From Nocardioides pocheonensis (lineage in GTDB: Bacteria; Actinomycetota; Actinomycetes; Propionibacteriales; Nocardioidaceae): a stretch of DNA of 64,000 nt. Location of the stretch: contig NZ_RJSF01000019.1 in assembly GCF_003725535.1 (NCBI RefSeq), forward strand, positions 422,301 through 486,300. Direction: 5' to 3'. Position 1 is the first letter of the stretch, and every line of letters starts with the position of its first letter. Position numbers and translations under genes: made by a program. The notes below the pieces were generated by a model. That model was given only the letters and a program-made list of their open reading frames with translations. It had not been told where the DNA came from and ran no database searches. Below, piece after piece: positions 52,477-61,180 of the stretch.

Positions 52477-53748
52477 GTGCGGTCGACACGGCGCGCCACC
52501 TCCGCCGTACTGCTGGTCGTGCTCACGGCACTCGGCGCGATCGCTTCCGCGTGCTCCTCCGGGCACGACGCCGGCCTGCTCGGTGCCCACCAGCCCGTGT
52601 CGGCGCCCGACGAGCAGGCGCTGCTCGACCGGCGCGCGGCAGCGATCGGCGAGGGCAACCTCGACGCGTTCCTGGCCACCGTCGACACGTCCGACGCGAG
52701 GCTGGTGGCGCGGCAGCGACGGTACTTCGCCAACCTCCGGCAGCTCCCGATCCAGTCGCTGCGCTACACCGTGCTGAAGTCCGACTGGCCGGCAGGCCTG
52801 AGGTCTCCGCAGTGGGGCAGTGACGTGGCCGTGCCGCAGGTGCGCGTGGCCACGCAGCTGAGCGGCTTCGACACGGTGCCGGTGCAGCGGGTGACCGGCT
52901 TCGCGTTCGCGCGCAGGGCGGGACGCACGGTGATCGTCTCCGAGCTCACCGGAGCGGGCAAGCAGTTCCCCGGCTCGAACCCCGCTCCCTGGGACCTCGT
53001 CCGCATCCACGTGCGCAGTGACCAGGACACGCTCCAGCTCTACGACGACGGCACGTGGAAGCAGTCCGCGACGGTCGCCGGCGCCCTGGCCTCGGGCATC
53101 GCAGACGTGCGCAGCGCGGTCCCGTTCCCGTGGGACGGCCGCGCCGTGGTCTACGTCTTCAGCCGACCCGCCGTGCTGAACAGCTTCGAGGGAGTGCCGG
53201 GCGGCAACATCAAGCACCTCGGCGCGATGACCTTCCCGATGTACGCCGTCCTCGGCCAGCCCGCCGTCGCGGGCATCCGGTTCACCCTGCTGCCGAGCTC
53301 GCTGCGGGCCGGGCCCACCTTCCTCGGGCGGATCGTCCGTCACGAGCTCACCCACGTCGCCCTCGGCGACCGCGACGACGGCGTACCGACCTGGTTCGCG
53401 GAGGGGATCGCGGAGTACATGGGCGCCCGCGAGATCCCGCAGGACCAGCGCCGGATCGCCAGCGTGGCGCTCGTGAAGGCGCGCCAGGGCGTCGACGGCC
53501 TGCCGGCCTCGCGCGGCTTCAACGGTGCCGACCAGGCCTGGCACTACGCGCTGAGCTGGATGGCCTGCGACTTCATCGCGGCGACTCGCGGGGAGCCGGC
53601 CCTGTGGCGGCTGATGGACGCCTTGCACGCCGGCGGCGCAGGCACCACCGACGAGCAGCAGGACGCCGTCCTGGAGACCGTGCTCGGTCTCGACGGTCAG
53701 GAGCTGGCCCAGCACGCGGCCCAGCGGATCCTGCGGATCTACGGCTGA
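52477..53748 (+). CDS. Exported lipoprotein with HExxH peptidase-like domain
   Basis: A 423-residue protein with a lipobox (SAC, Cys26). An NTF2-like region (DEQALLDRRAAAIGEGNLDAFLATVD) precedes a gluzincin-like domain: RHELTHVALGDR with H289-E290-H293, and downstream Glu in PTWFAEGIAEYMG (~309). This is the peptidase-MA-like (HExxH...E) pattern. It is probably a surface zinc protease or an inactive relative; substrate unknown. It is transcribed with dxs by position. Confidence 0.82.
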   Translation: MRSTRRATSAVLLVVLTALGAIASACSSGHDAGLLGAHQPVSAPDEQALLDRRAAAIGEGNLDAFLATVDTSDARLVARQRRYFANLRQLPIQSLRYTVLKSDWPAGLRSPQWGSDVAVPQVRVATQLSGFDTVPVQRVTGFAFARRAGRTVIVSELTGAGKQFPGSNPAPWDLVRIHVRSDQDTLQLYDDGTWKQSATVAGALASGIADVRSAVPFPWDGRAVVYVFSRPAVLNSFEGVPGGNIKHLGAMTFPMYAVLGQPAVAGIRFTLLPSSLRAGPTFLGRIVRHELTHVALGDRDDGVPTWFAEGIAEYMGAREIPQDQRRIASVALVKARQGVDGLPASRGFNGADQAWHYALSWMACDFIAATRGEPALWRLMDALHAGGAGTTDEQQDAVLETVLGLDGQELAQHAAQRILRIYG

Positions 53749-53777
53749 TCAAGGACGCGCCAGCGGACTTGATCGCC

Positions 53778-53836
53778 GGTGGTTGAGCAGCGAGCTCGGC
53801 TGAGGGACGAAGCCGAGACCGAGCGTGCCGAAACCA
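53778..53836. repeat. REP-like palindromic repeat, family A
   Basis: Begins GGTGGTTGAG and ends CGAAACCA; the middle contains CTCGGCT (53794-53800) pairing with AGCCGAG (53811-53817). The same ends occur, inverted, at 63578-63617. Such GGTTGAG...CGAAACC elements are common in related actinobacteria. Confidence 0.7.
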
Positions 53837-53907
53837 AGGACGGTTGACGCCGTAGCGCCTCACGTGATCTCGGGCATATCGACGGCCGCCCGGGCGTTGT
53901 CCACCAC

Positions 53908-53913
53908 TAGGCT
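53908..53913 (+). promoter_or_regulatory. -10 element of the PAC2 gene promoter
   Basis: TAGGCT, 30 bases before the GTG at 53944, with AGGAG (53934-53938) in the short leader. Confidence 0.5.
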
Positions 53914-53943
53914 GGCCAGAGCAACGACCCGACAGGAGCATCC

Positions 53944-54894
53944 GTGACCCAGGCACGTTTCGTGCACATCGTCGACGAGGTCCCCGAGCTCGAGGGTCTC
54001 GCTGACGGCCCGGTCATGGTGACCGCGCTCGACGGCTTCCTCGATGCCGGGAGCGCCGCGGGGCTCGCGATCGCGCACCTGCTGGAGTCGTCCCCGGGTC
54101 GCGTGGTGGCCAGCTTCGAGGTCGACGAGTTCTACGACTACCGCGCCCGGCGGCCACCGATGTCCTTCGTCCAGGACCACTACAGCGACTACGAGGCGCC
54201 GCGCCTGGTCGTGCGGCTGATGCGTGACGACCGCCGCGCGCCGTACCTGCTCCTGACCGGACCGGAGCCGGACGTGCGGTGGGAGGCCTTCGCCGAGGCC
54301 GTGCGTGCCGTCGTCGAGCACTTCGCCGTGCGCCTGACCGTCTCGATGGGCTCGGTGCCGATGGCGGTGCCGCACACCCGCCCGGTGCAGGTGACCAACC
54401 ACGCCACCGCCAAGCGGCTGCTGGTCTCGGAGAACGTCTGGCAGGGCGAGATCCGGATCCCCTCCAGCGCCCAGTCGCTGCTGGAGCTCCGGCTCGGCGA
54501 GTGGGGGCACGACGCCACCGGCTTCGTCGCGCACATCCCGCACTACGTCGCCCAGTTCGGCTACCCGGAGGCGTCCGCCGCGATGCTGCGCCAGGTCGGT
54601 GCGGTCACCGGGTTGCAGTGGGACACCGCCGAGCTCGACGCCGCCGCCGCGCAGCGCCAGGCGGAGATCGCGGGCCAGGTCGAGGACTCCGACGAGGTCC
54701 GGGCGGTCGTCGCGGGGCTCGAGCAGCAGTACGACGCCTTCCACCGTGACGACTCCGGCTACGGGGGCGGCCCGAACATGCTCGAGGCCGAGGACGGATC
54801 GCTCCCGGACTCCGCCGACCTGCCCACCGGCGAGGAGCTCGGCGCCCAGTTCGAGCAGTTCCTGGCCGGCCTCGACCAGTCCGACGACGAGTAG
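53944..54894 (+). CDS. PAC2 family protein
   Basis: A 316-residue protein of the PAC2 family (proteasome-assembly-chaperone-like): VMVTALDGFLDAGSAAGLAIAHLLE, VASFEVDEFYDYRARRPPMSF, and GSVPMAVPHTRP. Actinobacterial members are single proteins; a role as proteasome chaperone is not established. The C-terminus is acidic. The thioesterase gene follows 16 bases on and is probably co-transcribed. Confidence 0.88.
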   Translation: MTQARFVHIVDEVPELEGLADGPVMVTALDGFLDAGSAAGLAIAHLLESSPGRVVASFEVDEFYDYRARRPPMSFVQDHYSDYEAPRLVVRLMRDDRRAPYLLLTGPEPDVRWEAFAEAVRAVVEHFAVRLTVSMGSVPMAVPHTRPVQVTNHATAKRLLVSENVWQGEIRIPSSAQSLLELRLGEWGHDATGFVAHIPHYVAQFGYPEASAAMLRQVGAVTGLQWDTAELDAAAAQRQAEIAGQVEDSDEVRAVVAGLEQQYDAFHRDDSGYGGGPNMLEAEDGSLPDSADLPTGEELGAQFEQFLAGLDQSDDE

Positions 54895-54910
54895 AAGGCG
54901 GGACCGCGTA

Positions 54911-55774
54911 GTGCCTGCATCCGTCGACGAGCTGGTGGACCTGCTCGACCTCGAGGTCATCGAGGACAACCTCTTCCGCGGCAAGCAGCCGGACACGCGC
55001 ATGCAGCGCGTGTTCGGCGGCCAGGTCGCGGCGCACGCGCTGGTCGCGGCGTCGCGCACGGTGCCCGAGCAGTACGTCGTGCACTCGCTGCACTCCTACT
55101 TCCTGCGCCCGGGCGACACCGCCGTGCCGATCGTCTACGACGTCGACAACCTGCGCGAGGGCCGCTCGTTCGCGAGCCGGCGCGTGCTGGCCCGCCAGCA
55201 CGGCCGGCCGATCTTCGCGATGACGCTGAACTACCAGGTGCCCGAGGACGGCCTCGAGCACCAGGACGCGATGCCCGACGTGCCCGGGCCGGAGGACTGC
55301 CCGACGCTCACCGACGTGTTCGCCCGCCGCGACGACGGCGGCGCGTCCGAGGCGTGGGTGCGTGAGTGGGCCGCGCTCGACGTGCGGTACGCCGGCAACT
55401 CCCGGCCCGGGGGCGAGATCGACCTTCCCGGTCAACCCGCTCGCGCGCGGCTGTGGATCCGGGCGAACGGCGAGCTGCCCAACGACCCGCTCCAGCACAC
55501 CGCGGCCTTCACCTACGCCAGCGACATGACCCTGCTCGGCGCCTCGCTCGTCCCGCACGGCACGCACATCTCCTCCCCGAAGATGCAGGCGGCGTCCCTC
55601 GACCACTCGATCTGGTTCCACCGGCCGTTCCGCGCCGACCAGTGGTGGCTCTACGACCAGCACAGCCCCTCGGCGTCCGGCGGCCGTGGCCTGATCTTCG
55701 CCAGCGTGTTCACCCAGGACGGCCGGCTGGTGGCCAGCGTGGCCCAGGAGGGGCTGATCCGGGTCCGCGACTGA
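54911..55774 (+). CDS. Acyl-CoA thioesterase II (TesB type)
   Basis: A 287-residue double-hotdog thioesterase: LEVIEDNLFRGKQPDTRMQRVFGGQVAAHAL, HSLHSYFLRPGDTAVPIVYDVDNLREGRSFASRRV, and C-terminal SLDHSIWFHRPFRADQWWLYDQHSPSASGGRGL with the catalytic Asp/Ser/Gln set. GTG start at 54911. Hydrolyses acyl-CoA to fatty acid and CoA; chain-length preference unknown. Confidence 0.92.
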   Translation: MPASVDELVDLLDLEVIEDNLFRGKQPDTRMQRVFGGQVAAHALVAASRTVPEQYVVHSLHSYFLRPGDTAVPIVYDVDNLREGRSFASRRVLARQHGRPIFAMTLNYQVPEDGLEHQDAMPDVPGPEDCPTLTDVFARRDDGGASEAWVREWAALDVRYAGNSRPGGEIDLPGQPARARLWIRANGELPNDPLQHTAAFTYASDMTLLGASLVPHGTHISSPKMQAASLDHSIWFHRPFRADQWWLYDQHSPSASGGRGLIFASVFTQDGRLVASVAQEGLIRVRD

Positions 55775-55797
55775 CTCTGCAGCACGGCGATCGGGCC

Positions 55798-55803
55798 TAG
55801 ACT
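55798..55803 (+). promoter_or_regulatory. -10 element upstream of the 55864 gene
   Basis: TAGACT, 60 bases before the ATG; the leader carries GGGAGCG next to the start. Confidence 0.45.
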
Positions 55804-55863
55804 CGTAGCACGCTCCGGCCCCGAACCCCACGGGTCGGCGGCGGGCAATCCTGGGAGCGACAC

Positions 55864-56316
55864 ATGGCCGTCTACCTCATCGTGGCCAACCAGACGATCG
55901 GCGGCGAGCAGCTGACCGCCAGGCTGGACGAGCTCGCCAGCGCCGGCCCCACCACGTTCCGTTTCCTGGTCCCGGTCACCGATACGGAGGGGACACACCA
56001 GTGGGACTACCCACCGGTCGACCGGCTCATCCCGGACGCGCACCGGATCGCCAGGGTGCTGGCCGAGGCCCGGCTCGAGCACGAGCTCGCCCGGCTGCGG
56101 CGCGCGGGGATCGAGGCCAGCGGCGAGGTCGTGGACGCCCTGCCGGTCGACCGGGCTCAGCAGCTGCTCCAGGCGGAGCACGTCGACGGCGTGGTCGTCT
56201 CGACCTTGCCGCGCCGGCTCTCGCGGTGGCTGTTCTGGGACCTGCCGCACCGCATCGCCGGCGTGGCCGACGTGCCCGTGACCCATGTCGAAGGCAACGC
56301 GGGCCCGTCGTTGTGA
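55864..56316 (+). CDS. Conserved hypothetical protein, USP-like
   Basis: A 150-residue soluble protein of alpha/beta character: VYLIVANQTIGGEQLTARLDE, FLVPVTDTE, GEVVDALPVDRAQQLLQAEHVDGVVVSTLPRRLSRWLFWDLPHR. The last part resembles the nucleotide-binding half of universal-stress-like folds, but the ATP-binding GxxGxxxxxx(S/T) signature is not clear. I give no function. Convergent with the MaoC gene. Confidence 0.68.
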   Translation: MAVYLIVANQTIGGEQLTARLDELASAGPTTFRFLVPVTDTEGTHQWDYPPVDRLIPDAHRIARVLAEARLEHELARLRRAGIEASGEVVDALPVDRAQQLLQAEHVDGVVVSTLPRRLSRWLFWDLPHRIAGVADVPVTHVEGNAGPSL

Positions 56317-56335
56317 GCGGGCCGTCTCTCGCCCG

Positions 56336-57220
56336 CTACCGGCTGCGGCCGACCAGGTGGGGGGCGCCGGACTTCGGGTTGGTCAGTGAGAAGTCGATCC
56401 CGCGGTGGGCGCCGTCGTCGACGACGCGCGAGCCGAAGGCGACCGTGCCGGGGAGCAGGATCGGCTTCTTGAACTCCACCTCGACGGTCACCTCGTCGGG
56501 GAGGCGGTTCGCGATCGCGGCGACGCAGCGCGCCTTGCTCCACATCCCGTGGGCGATCTGGCGCGGGAAGCCGAACGCCTTGGCGGTCAGTGGGTAGAGG
56601 TGGATCGGGTTGTGGTCACCGGACACCGCGGCGTACCGGCGGCCCAGGTTGCCCGCCAGTCGCCACTCGACGCCGTTGCTCGGGACCACGCCGAACGGGG
56701 TGCCCTCCGACGCGGCGTCCCGGTCGCCCTTGCCGACCCGCAGGTAGGTCGACGTCGACTCCCAGACGAGCTCGTCGGCGCTGGTGATCATGGTGACCAG
56801 GTCGAACACCTTGCCCTTGGCGTGCCCGCGCAGGTTGGTCGCCGTGGCGCTCACGTCGAGCAGCTCGGTCGGGGCGATCGGGCGGTGCCGGGTGATCGCG
56901 TTGCGCAGGTGCACGGTGCCGATTGCGGGGTAGGGGAACGACCCGTCGGTCATGATCGCCATGTGCAGCGGGAACGCGAGCATGTGCGGATAGGTGAGCG
57001 GAAGGGCCTCGCTCGGCGCGAACCCGCAGACCCCGGCGTACGCCGCGACGTGCTCGGGGTCGATCTCGACGCCGGGGCGGTTCAGCCGCAGGTCGGGGAG
57101 CGGCCCACCCTTCTTGGCCAGGCCCGGGATGAGGTTCACGCCCGGCAGCGCCGGCAGCGCCGCCTTGAGCATGGTGGGAAGGGCCGACGGCGTGCCCTCG
57201 ACGGTGCGTTCGGTGGTCAT
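56336..57220 (-). CDS. MaoC-like (3R)-hydroxyacyl dehydratase, HtdX type
   Basis: A 294-residue double-hotdog dehydratase. The N-terminal domain holds PLTYPHMLAFPLHMAIM; the C-terminal one has the R-hydratase motif SGDHNPIHLYPLTAKAFGFPRQIAHGM with catalytic Asp and His. Family and neighbours match HtdX (Rv0241c). It hydrates 2-enoyl-CoA or ACP. It follows the FabG4 gene by 22 bases and has a GAGAGGAG ribosome binding site. Confidence 0.9.
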   Translation of the reverse strand: MTTERTVEGTPSALPTMLKAALPALPGVNLIPGLAKKGGPLPDLRLNRPGVEIDPEHVAAYAGVCGFAPSEALPLTYPHMLAFPLHMAIMTDGSFPYPAIGTVHLRNAITRHRPIAPTELLDVSATATNLRGHAKGKVFDLVTMITSADELVWESTSTYLRVGKGDRDAASEGTPFGVVPSNGVEWRLAGNLGRRYAAVSGDHNPIHLYPLTAKAFGFPRQIAHGMWSKARCVAAIANRLPDEVTVEVEFKKPILLPGTVAFGSRVVDDGAHRGIDFSLTNPKSGAPHLVGRSR

Positions 57221-57242
57221 CGCGCTGCTCCTCTCCGAGGTC

Positions 57243-58580
57243 TCAGGCGCCCAGCATCATCTGGCCGCAGACGCGCACGACGTTGCCGTTGACGGCGGTC
57301 GAGCCGGGGCTGGCGAACCAGGCGATCGCCTCGGCCACGTCGACCGGGAGCCCGCCCTGGGACATCGCGTTCATCCGCTGGCCGACCTCGCGGGTCGCGA
57401 ACGGCACCGCCGCGGTCATCTGGGTGATGATGAAGCCCGGCGCCACGGCGTTCACGGTGATGTCGTTCTTCAGCTCGCCGGCGAGCGCGTCGACGAATCC
57501 GATCACGCCGGCCTTGGAGGCCGCGTAGTTGGTCTGCCCGACGTTGCCGGCGATGCCTGCGATCGAGGAGACGCCGATGATCCGGCCGTTCCGGTTGATC
57601 AGGCCCTGGTCGAGGAGCTCGCGGGTGATCCGCTCCGGGGCGACCAGGTTCACCGCCACCACCGAGCTCCAGCGGTCCTCGGCCATGTTGGCCAGCTTGC
57701 GGTCACGGGTGATGCCGGCGTTGTGCACGACGATGTCGACGCCGCCGAACTTCTCCTTGACGTGGTGGGCGATCCGCTGCGGGGCGTCCTTGCCGGTGAT
57801 GTCGAGGGTGAGCTGGTCGCCGCCGAGCTCCTTCATCAGGGTCACCAGCTCGCTGGCCGCCTGCGGTACGTCGATGCCGAGCACGGTCGCGCCGTCGCGG
57901 TGGAGGACACGGGCGATCTGCTCGCCGATGCCGCGGGAGGCGCCGGTCACGATCGCGACCTTGCCCTCGAGCGGGCGGCCCTGGTCGGCCACCTTGGCGG
58001 CCTTCTTGGTGCCGGTCAGCCCGAGCCGGGCGACCTGGCCGGAGACGTAGGCGGACTTGGGGGAGAGGAAGAAGGCCAGGGTCGACTCGACGGTCGCCTC
58101 GGCGCCCGGGGCGACGTACACGAGGTTGACCGTGCTGCCCTTGCCGATCTCCTTGCCCAGCGACCGGGTGACGCCCTCCAGCGCACGTTGGGCGATCCGC
58201 TCCTCGAGGCTCTCGGCCTGGCTCGGGTTCGTGCCGAGGACCACGACGTGCGCGCAGGCCTTGAGGCTGCGCAGCAGCGGCGTGAAGAACTGCTGGATCG
58301 CGACCAGGCCCTCGGCGGTGGTGATGCCGGTGGCGTCGAAGACGATGCCCTTGTACTTCTCGCCCTCGGCGGCGGCCGCGGTGGTCGCGATGCCGAGGTT
58401 GTCCAGGGACGCGGTCACCACGTCCACCAGCCGGCCACTGCCGCCGACCACGACGGTGCCGTCGACGAGCGGCGCTCCGGGCGTGTAGCGGTCGAGCTTC
58501 ACCGGGTTGGGCAGGCCGAGGTTCTTGACGAACATCTGCCCGAGCGGGCTGGACGTGAAGGACTGGTAGCGGTCGGTCAT
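57243..58580 (-). CDS. 3-oxoacyl-ACP/CoA reductase, FabG4 type
   Basis: A 445-residue SDR with an extra N-terminal flavodoxin-like domain (about residues 1-205), as in Rv0242c FabG4. The reductase half has VTGASRGIGEQIA near 213, HNAGITRDRKL, the catalytic Ser in VSSIAGIAG and YAASK near 350. FabG4 reduces long 3-oxoacyl-CoA with NADH. It is upstream of HtdX in an operon and divergent from the FadA2-type thiolase. GAGGAAG precedes the ATG. Confidence 0.92.
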   Translation of the reverse strand: MTDRYQSFTSSPLGQMFVKNLGLPNPVKLDRYTPGAPLVDGTVVVGGSGRLVDVVTASLDNLGIATTAAAAEGEKYKGIVFDATGITTAEGLVAIQQFFTPLLRSLKACAHVVVLGTNPSQAESLEERIAQRALEGVTRSLGKEIGKGSTVNLVYVAPGAEATVESTLAFFLSPKSAYVSGQVARLGLTGTKKAAKVADQGRPLEGKVAIVTGASRGIGEQIARVLHRDGATVLGIDVPQAASELVTLMKELGGDQLTLDITGKDAPQRIAHHVKEKFGGVDIVVHNAGITRDRKLANMAEDRWSSVVAVNLVAPERITRELLDQGLINRNGRIIGVSSIAGIAGNVGQTNYAASKAGVIGFVDALAGELKNDITVNAVAPGFIITQMTAAVPFATREVGQRMNAMSQGGLPVDVAEAIAWFASPGSTAVNGNVVRVCGQMMLGA

Positions 58581-58654
58581 CGGGGTACTTCCTCGCGTCG
58601 GGTCTCGGTGCAGGAGCAGGCCCGGTCGGGCGCTCCGGAGGGGCTCCGTCCTGA

Positions 58655-58684
58655 AATGTAACTACCGGTGTAACTCGGTGTCCA
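58655..58684 (-). promoter_or_regulatory. Promoter and candidate operator of the fabG4-htdX operon
   Basis: On the minus strand TTGGAC (58679-58684) and TACATT (58655-58660) are 18 bases apart. Between and over them lies a TGTAAC direct repeat (58657-58662 and 58669-58674) around the palindrome ACCGGT, a plausible TetR-type binding site. Confidence 0.5.
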
Positions 58685-58798
58685 AGAAAGGTGATCTGCC
58701 CCTCACAACGTTTGCTTTCCCGATGTTACGCGCCAGTATTGAGCGGTACCGCCGGGCCGATCCCCGGCGCCCGTCCGTCCCGATCAGGAGACCCTCGC

Positions 58799-60079
58799 AT
58801 GCAGGAGACCACCCGTCGCGTCGCCGTCCTCGGCGGCAACCGGATCCCGTTCGCACGCTCGAACACCGTCTACTCGGGCGTCTCCAACCAGGAGATGCTC
58901 ACCGCCGCGATCGACGGGCTGGTGGCCCGCTTCGGCCTCGAGGGCGAGCGCGTCGGCGAGGTGGTCGCGGGTGCCGTGCTGAAGCACGCCCGCGACTTCA
59001 ACCTCACCCGCGAGTCGGTGCTCGGCTCGCGCCTGGCCGCGGACACCCCGGCCACCGACATCCAGCAGGCCTGCGGCACCGGCCTCCAGGCGGCCATCTA
59101 CGTTGCCAACAAGATCGCGCTCGGCCAGATCGACGTCGGCATCGCGGGCGGCACCGACACCACCTCGGACGCTCCGGTGGCGATCTCGGACAAGCTGCGC
59201 AAGAAGCTGATGAAGGTCAACGCGGCCAAGGACACCGCGGGCAAGCTCAGGGCGCTCGGCGCGATCCGCCCCGGTGACATCGGGCTGGAGATCCCGCAGA
59301 ACGGCGAGCCGCGCACCGGCCTGTCGATGGGTGAGCACGCCGCCCTGACCGCGCTGGAGTGGCAGATCACGCGCGAGGCCCAGGACGAGCTGGCCGTCGC
59401 CTCGCACCACAACCTCGCGAAGTCCTACGAGGAGGGCTGGCAGGCCGACCTGGTCACGCCGTTCCGCGGCGTCGAGCGCGACAACAACATGCGCGCCGAC
59501 TCGTCGCTGGAGAAGCTGGCCACGCTCAAGCCGGTGTTCGGCAAGGGCGCGGCGGCCACGATGACCGCCGGCAACTCCACGCCGCTCAGCGACGGTGCCT
59601 CCGCGGTGCTGCTCGCCTCGGAGGAGTGGGCGCAGGCGCACGGCCTGGAGCCGCTGGCCTACTTCACCGAGTACGAGACGGCCGCCGTCGACTACGTGCA
59701 CGGCGGGGAGGGCCTGCTGATGGCCCCGGCGTACGCCGTGCCGCGGATGCTCGAGCGGGCCGGCCTGACCCTGCAGGACTTCGACTTCTACGAGATCCAC
59801 GAGGCGTTCGCCTCGCAGGTGCTCTCCACGCTCGCAGCGTGGGAGGACCCGGTGTTCTGCAAGGAGCGCCTGGGTCTCGACGCGCCGCTCGGCTCGATCG
59901 ACCGCGCGAAGCTCAACGTGAAGGGCTCCTCGCTCGCGGCCGCGCACCCGTTCGCCGCGACCGGTGGCCGGATCGTCGCGAACGCGGCGAAGCTGCTGGC
60001 CGAGAAGGGCCAGGGCCGCGCGCTGATCTCGATCTGCGCCGCCGGCGGCCAGGGCGTCGTCGCGATCCTGGAGCGCTGA
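58799..60079 (+). CDS. Acetyl-CoA C-acyltransferase (thiolase), FadA2 type
   Basis: A 426-residue thiolase. Nucleophile Cys near 91 (DIQQACGTGLQAA), His near 334 (YEIHEAFASQV), and second Cys near 413 (ISICAAGGQG). It follows the pattern of Rv0243 FadA2, which lies divergent from FabG4-HtdX in M. tuberculosis, as here. It condenses or cleaves 3-oxoacyl-CoA. CAGGAG (58785-58790) sets the ATG at 58799. Confidence 0.93.
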   Translation: MQETTRRVAVLGGNRIPFARSNTVYSGVSNQEMLTAAIDGLVARFGLEGERVGEVVAGAVLKHARDFNLTRESVLGSRLAADTPATDIQQACGTGLQAAIYVANKIALGQIDVGIAGGTDTTSDAPVAISDKLRKKLMKVNAAKDTAGKLRALGAIRPGDIGLEIPQNGEPRTGLSMGEHAALTALEWQITREAQDELAVASHHNLAKSYEEGWQADLVTPFRGVERDNNMRADSSLEKLATLKPVFGKGAAATMTAGNSTPLSDGASAVLLASEEWAQAHGLEPLAYFTEYETAAVDYVHGGEGLLMAPAYAVPRMLERAGLTLQDFDFYEIHEAFASQVLSTLAAWEDPVFCKERLGLDAPLGSIDRAKLNVKGSSLAAAHPFAATGGRIVANAAKLLAEKGQGRALISICAAGGQGVVAILER

Positions 60080-60097
60080 GCCCGCTCGTCTGACGCG

Positions 60098-60142
60098 TGC
60101 GCCGTGCTGTGGTGTCGATGGCTGGCACCGCAGCACGGCGCA
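60098..60142. repeat. Palindromic repeat, left copy flanking the AbiEi-like gene
   Basis: Arms 60099-60116 and 60124-60141 (GCGCCGTGCTGTGGTGTC against GGCACCGCAGCACGGCGC) pair at 16 of 18 positions plus two G-T wobbles; loop of 7. One outer T-A pair extends it. It lies 19 bases after the thiolase stop and is related to 61181-61223. Confidence 0.75.
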
Positions 60143-60238
60143 GCCAGCTCGCACGCACAGGTGTGGGGCTGCGAGCCTGGCTCCCCACGTCGCTCCAGCG
60201 CGCTCGGCCGGGGGCGGCGCCGTGGCGACCATCGCCGA

Positions 60239-61180
60239 GTGGCAGCGGACATCCGGACCCTTCTCGATCAGCAGGACGGCGTGGTCTCCCGCCAGCAGGC
60301 GCTCGCGAGCGGGCTGGCGCCGCACGATGTGCGTCGTCTGCTGCGACGGCGGGACTGGGTGACGGTCCACCCGGGCGTCTACATCGCGCACACCGGCCCT
60401 CTGACGTGGAGCCAACGGGCGTGGGCGGCAGTGCTGTGGGCCTGGCCGGCTGCGTTGTGGGGCCGGACATCGCTCGCAGCTCTCGAGCGTCCCGCGGCGC
60501 CGACGTCTCCGGAGCCGCTGCACGTGGTGGTGAACCGACACCGGAGTGGGTTGCGGCCCCCGCCGGGCGTGATCGTCCACCATGCTGGACGCCTCGACAC
60601 GGCTGTCCTCTGGAACGCGAACCCGCCGCGCACTCGCGTCGAGGAGGCAGCGCTCGATGCCGCGATGTCGGCCTCGGAGGTCGAGGCAGTGGCGGTCCTT
60701 TCCACGTGCATCCAGCGTCGGTGGACCACCTCCGACCGGTTGATCCTGGCCCTGTCCCGCCGGAGGCGGGTCCCGCGTCGTCGCTGGATGTCCGACGTCC
60801 TGGCCGACCTCGGAGCCGGCACGTGCTCGGTCCTCGAACACGGGTTCCTGAGCCGGGTCGAACGCCCGCACCGCCTGCCTCGGGCCGAACGTCAGCGCCC
60901 GGACCGGTCATCGCAGGGGTTGGTCTATCGCGACGCCGACTACGGTCCCGTGCTCGTGGAACTCGATGGGCGGCTGTTCCACGACTCGGCCCTCGCGCGG
61001 GACCGCGACCTGGAGCGTGATCTGGACGCCGCGGTCGACGGACGGGCATCGCTGCGCCTGGGGTGGGGCCAGGTGTTCGACCGGCCGTGCTCCACTGCGA
61101 TGAAGCTCGCCGTCGTGATGCGACTGCGAGGCGTCGACCTGGAGCCTCAACCGTGCGGGCCGTCGTGCGCGATCGAGTGA
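60239..61180 (+). CDS. AbiEi-type N-terminal domain protein with DUF559-like C-terminal part
   Basis: A 313-residue protein. The N-terminus is the AbiEi_4-type winged helix (DGVVSRQQALASGLAPHDVRRLLRRRDWVTVHPGVYIAHTG). The C-terminus (about 235-300) has VLVELDGRLFHDSALARDRDLERDLDAA and LRLGWGQVFDRP, resembling DUF559/Vsr-fold nucleases (ELDG...H...RD). GTG 60239 is preferred; longer in-frame starts enter the left palindrome. No toxin partner (AbiEii) is next to it. Codon use is less biased than neighbours. Proteins of this layout are numerous in Nocardioides-like genomes; function unproven. Confidence 0.8.
   Translation: MAADIRTLLDQQDGVVSRQQALASGLAPHDVRRLLRRRDWVTVHPGVYIAHTGPLTWSQRAWAAVLWAWPAALWGRTSLAALERPAAPTSPEPLHVVVNRHRSGLRPPPGVIVHHAGRLDTAVLWNANPPRTRVEEAALDAAMSASEVEAVAVLSTCIQRRWTTSDRLILALSRRRRVPRRRWMSDVLADLGAGTCSVLEHGFLSRVERPHRLPRAERQRPDRSSQGLVYRDADYGPVLVELDGRLFHDSALARDRDLERDLDAAVDGRASLRLGWGQVFDRPCSTAMKLAVVMRLRGVDLEPQPCGPSCAIE

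Noticed and set aside
50502-52733. Open frame of about 740 codons antisense to dxs
   Set aside because: Shadow of dxs codon bias; no recognisable protein features.
60239-61180. Complete type IV toxin-antitoxin pair
   Set aside because: Only the AbiEi-like winged-helix domain is present; no AbiEii toxin gene is adjacent, and the C-terminus is nuclease-like.
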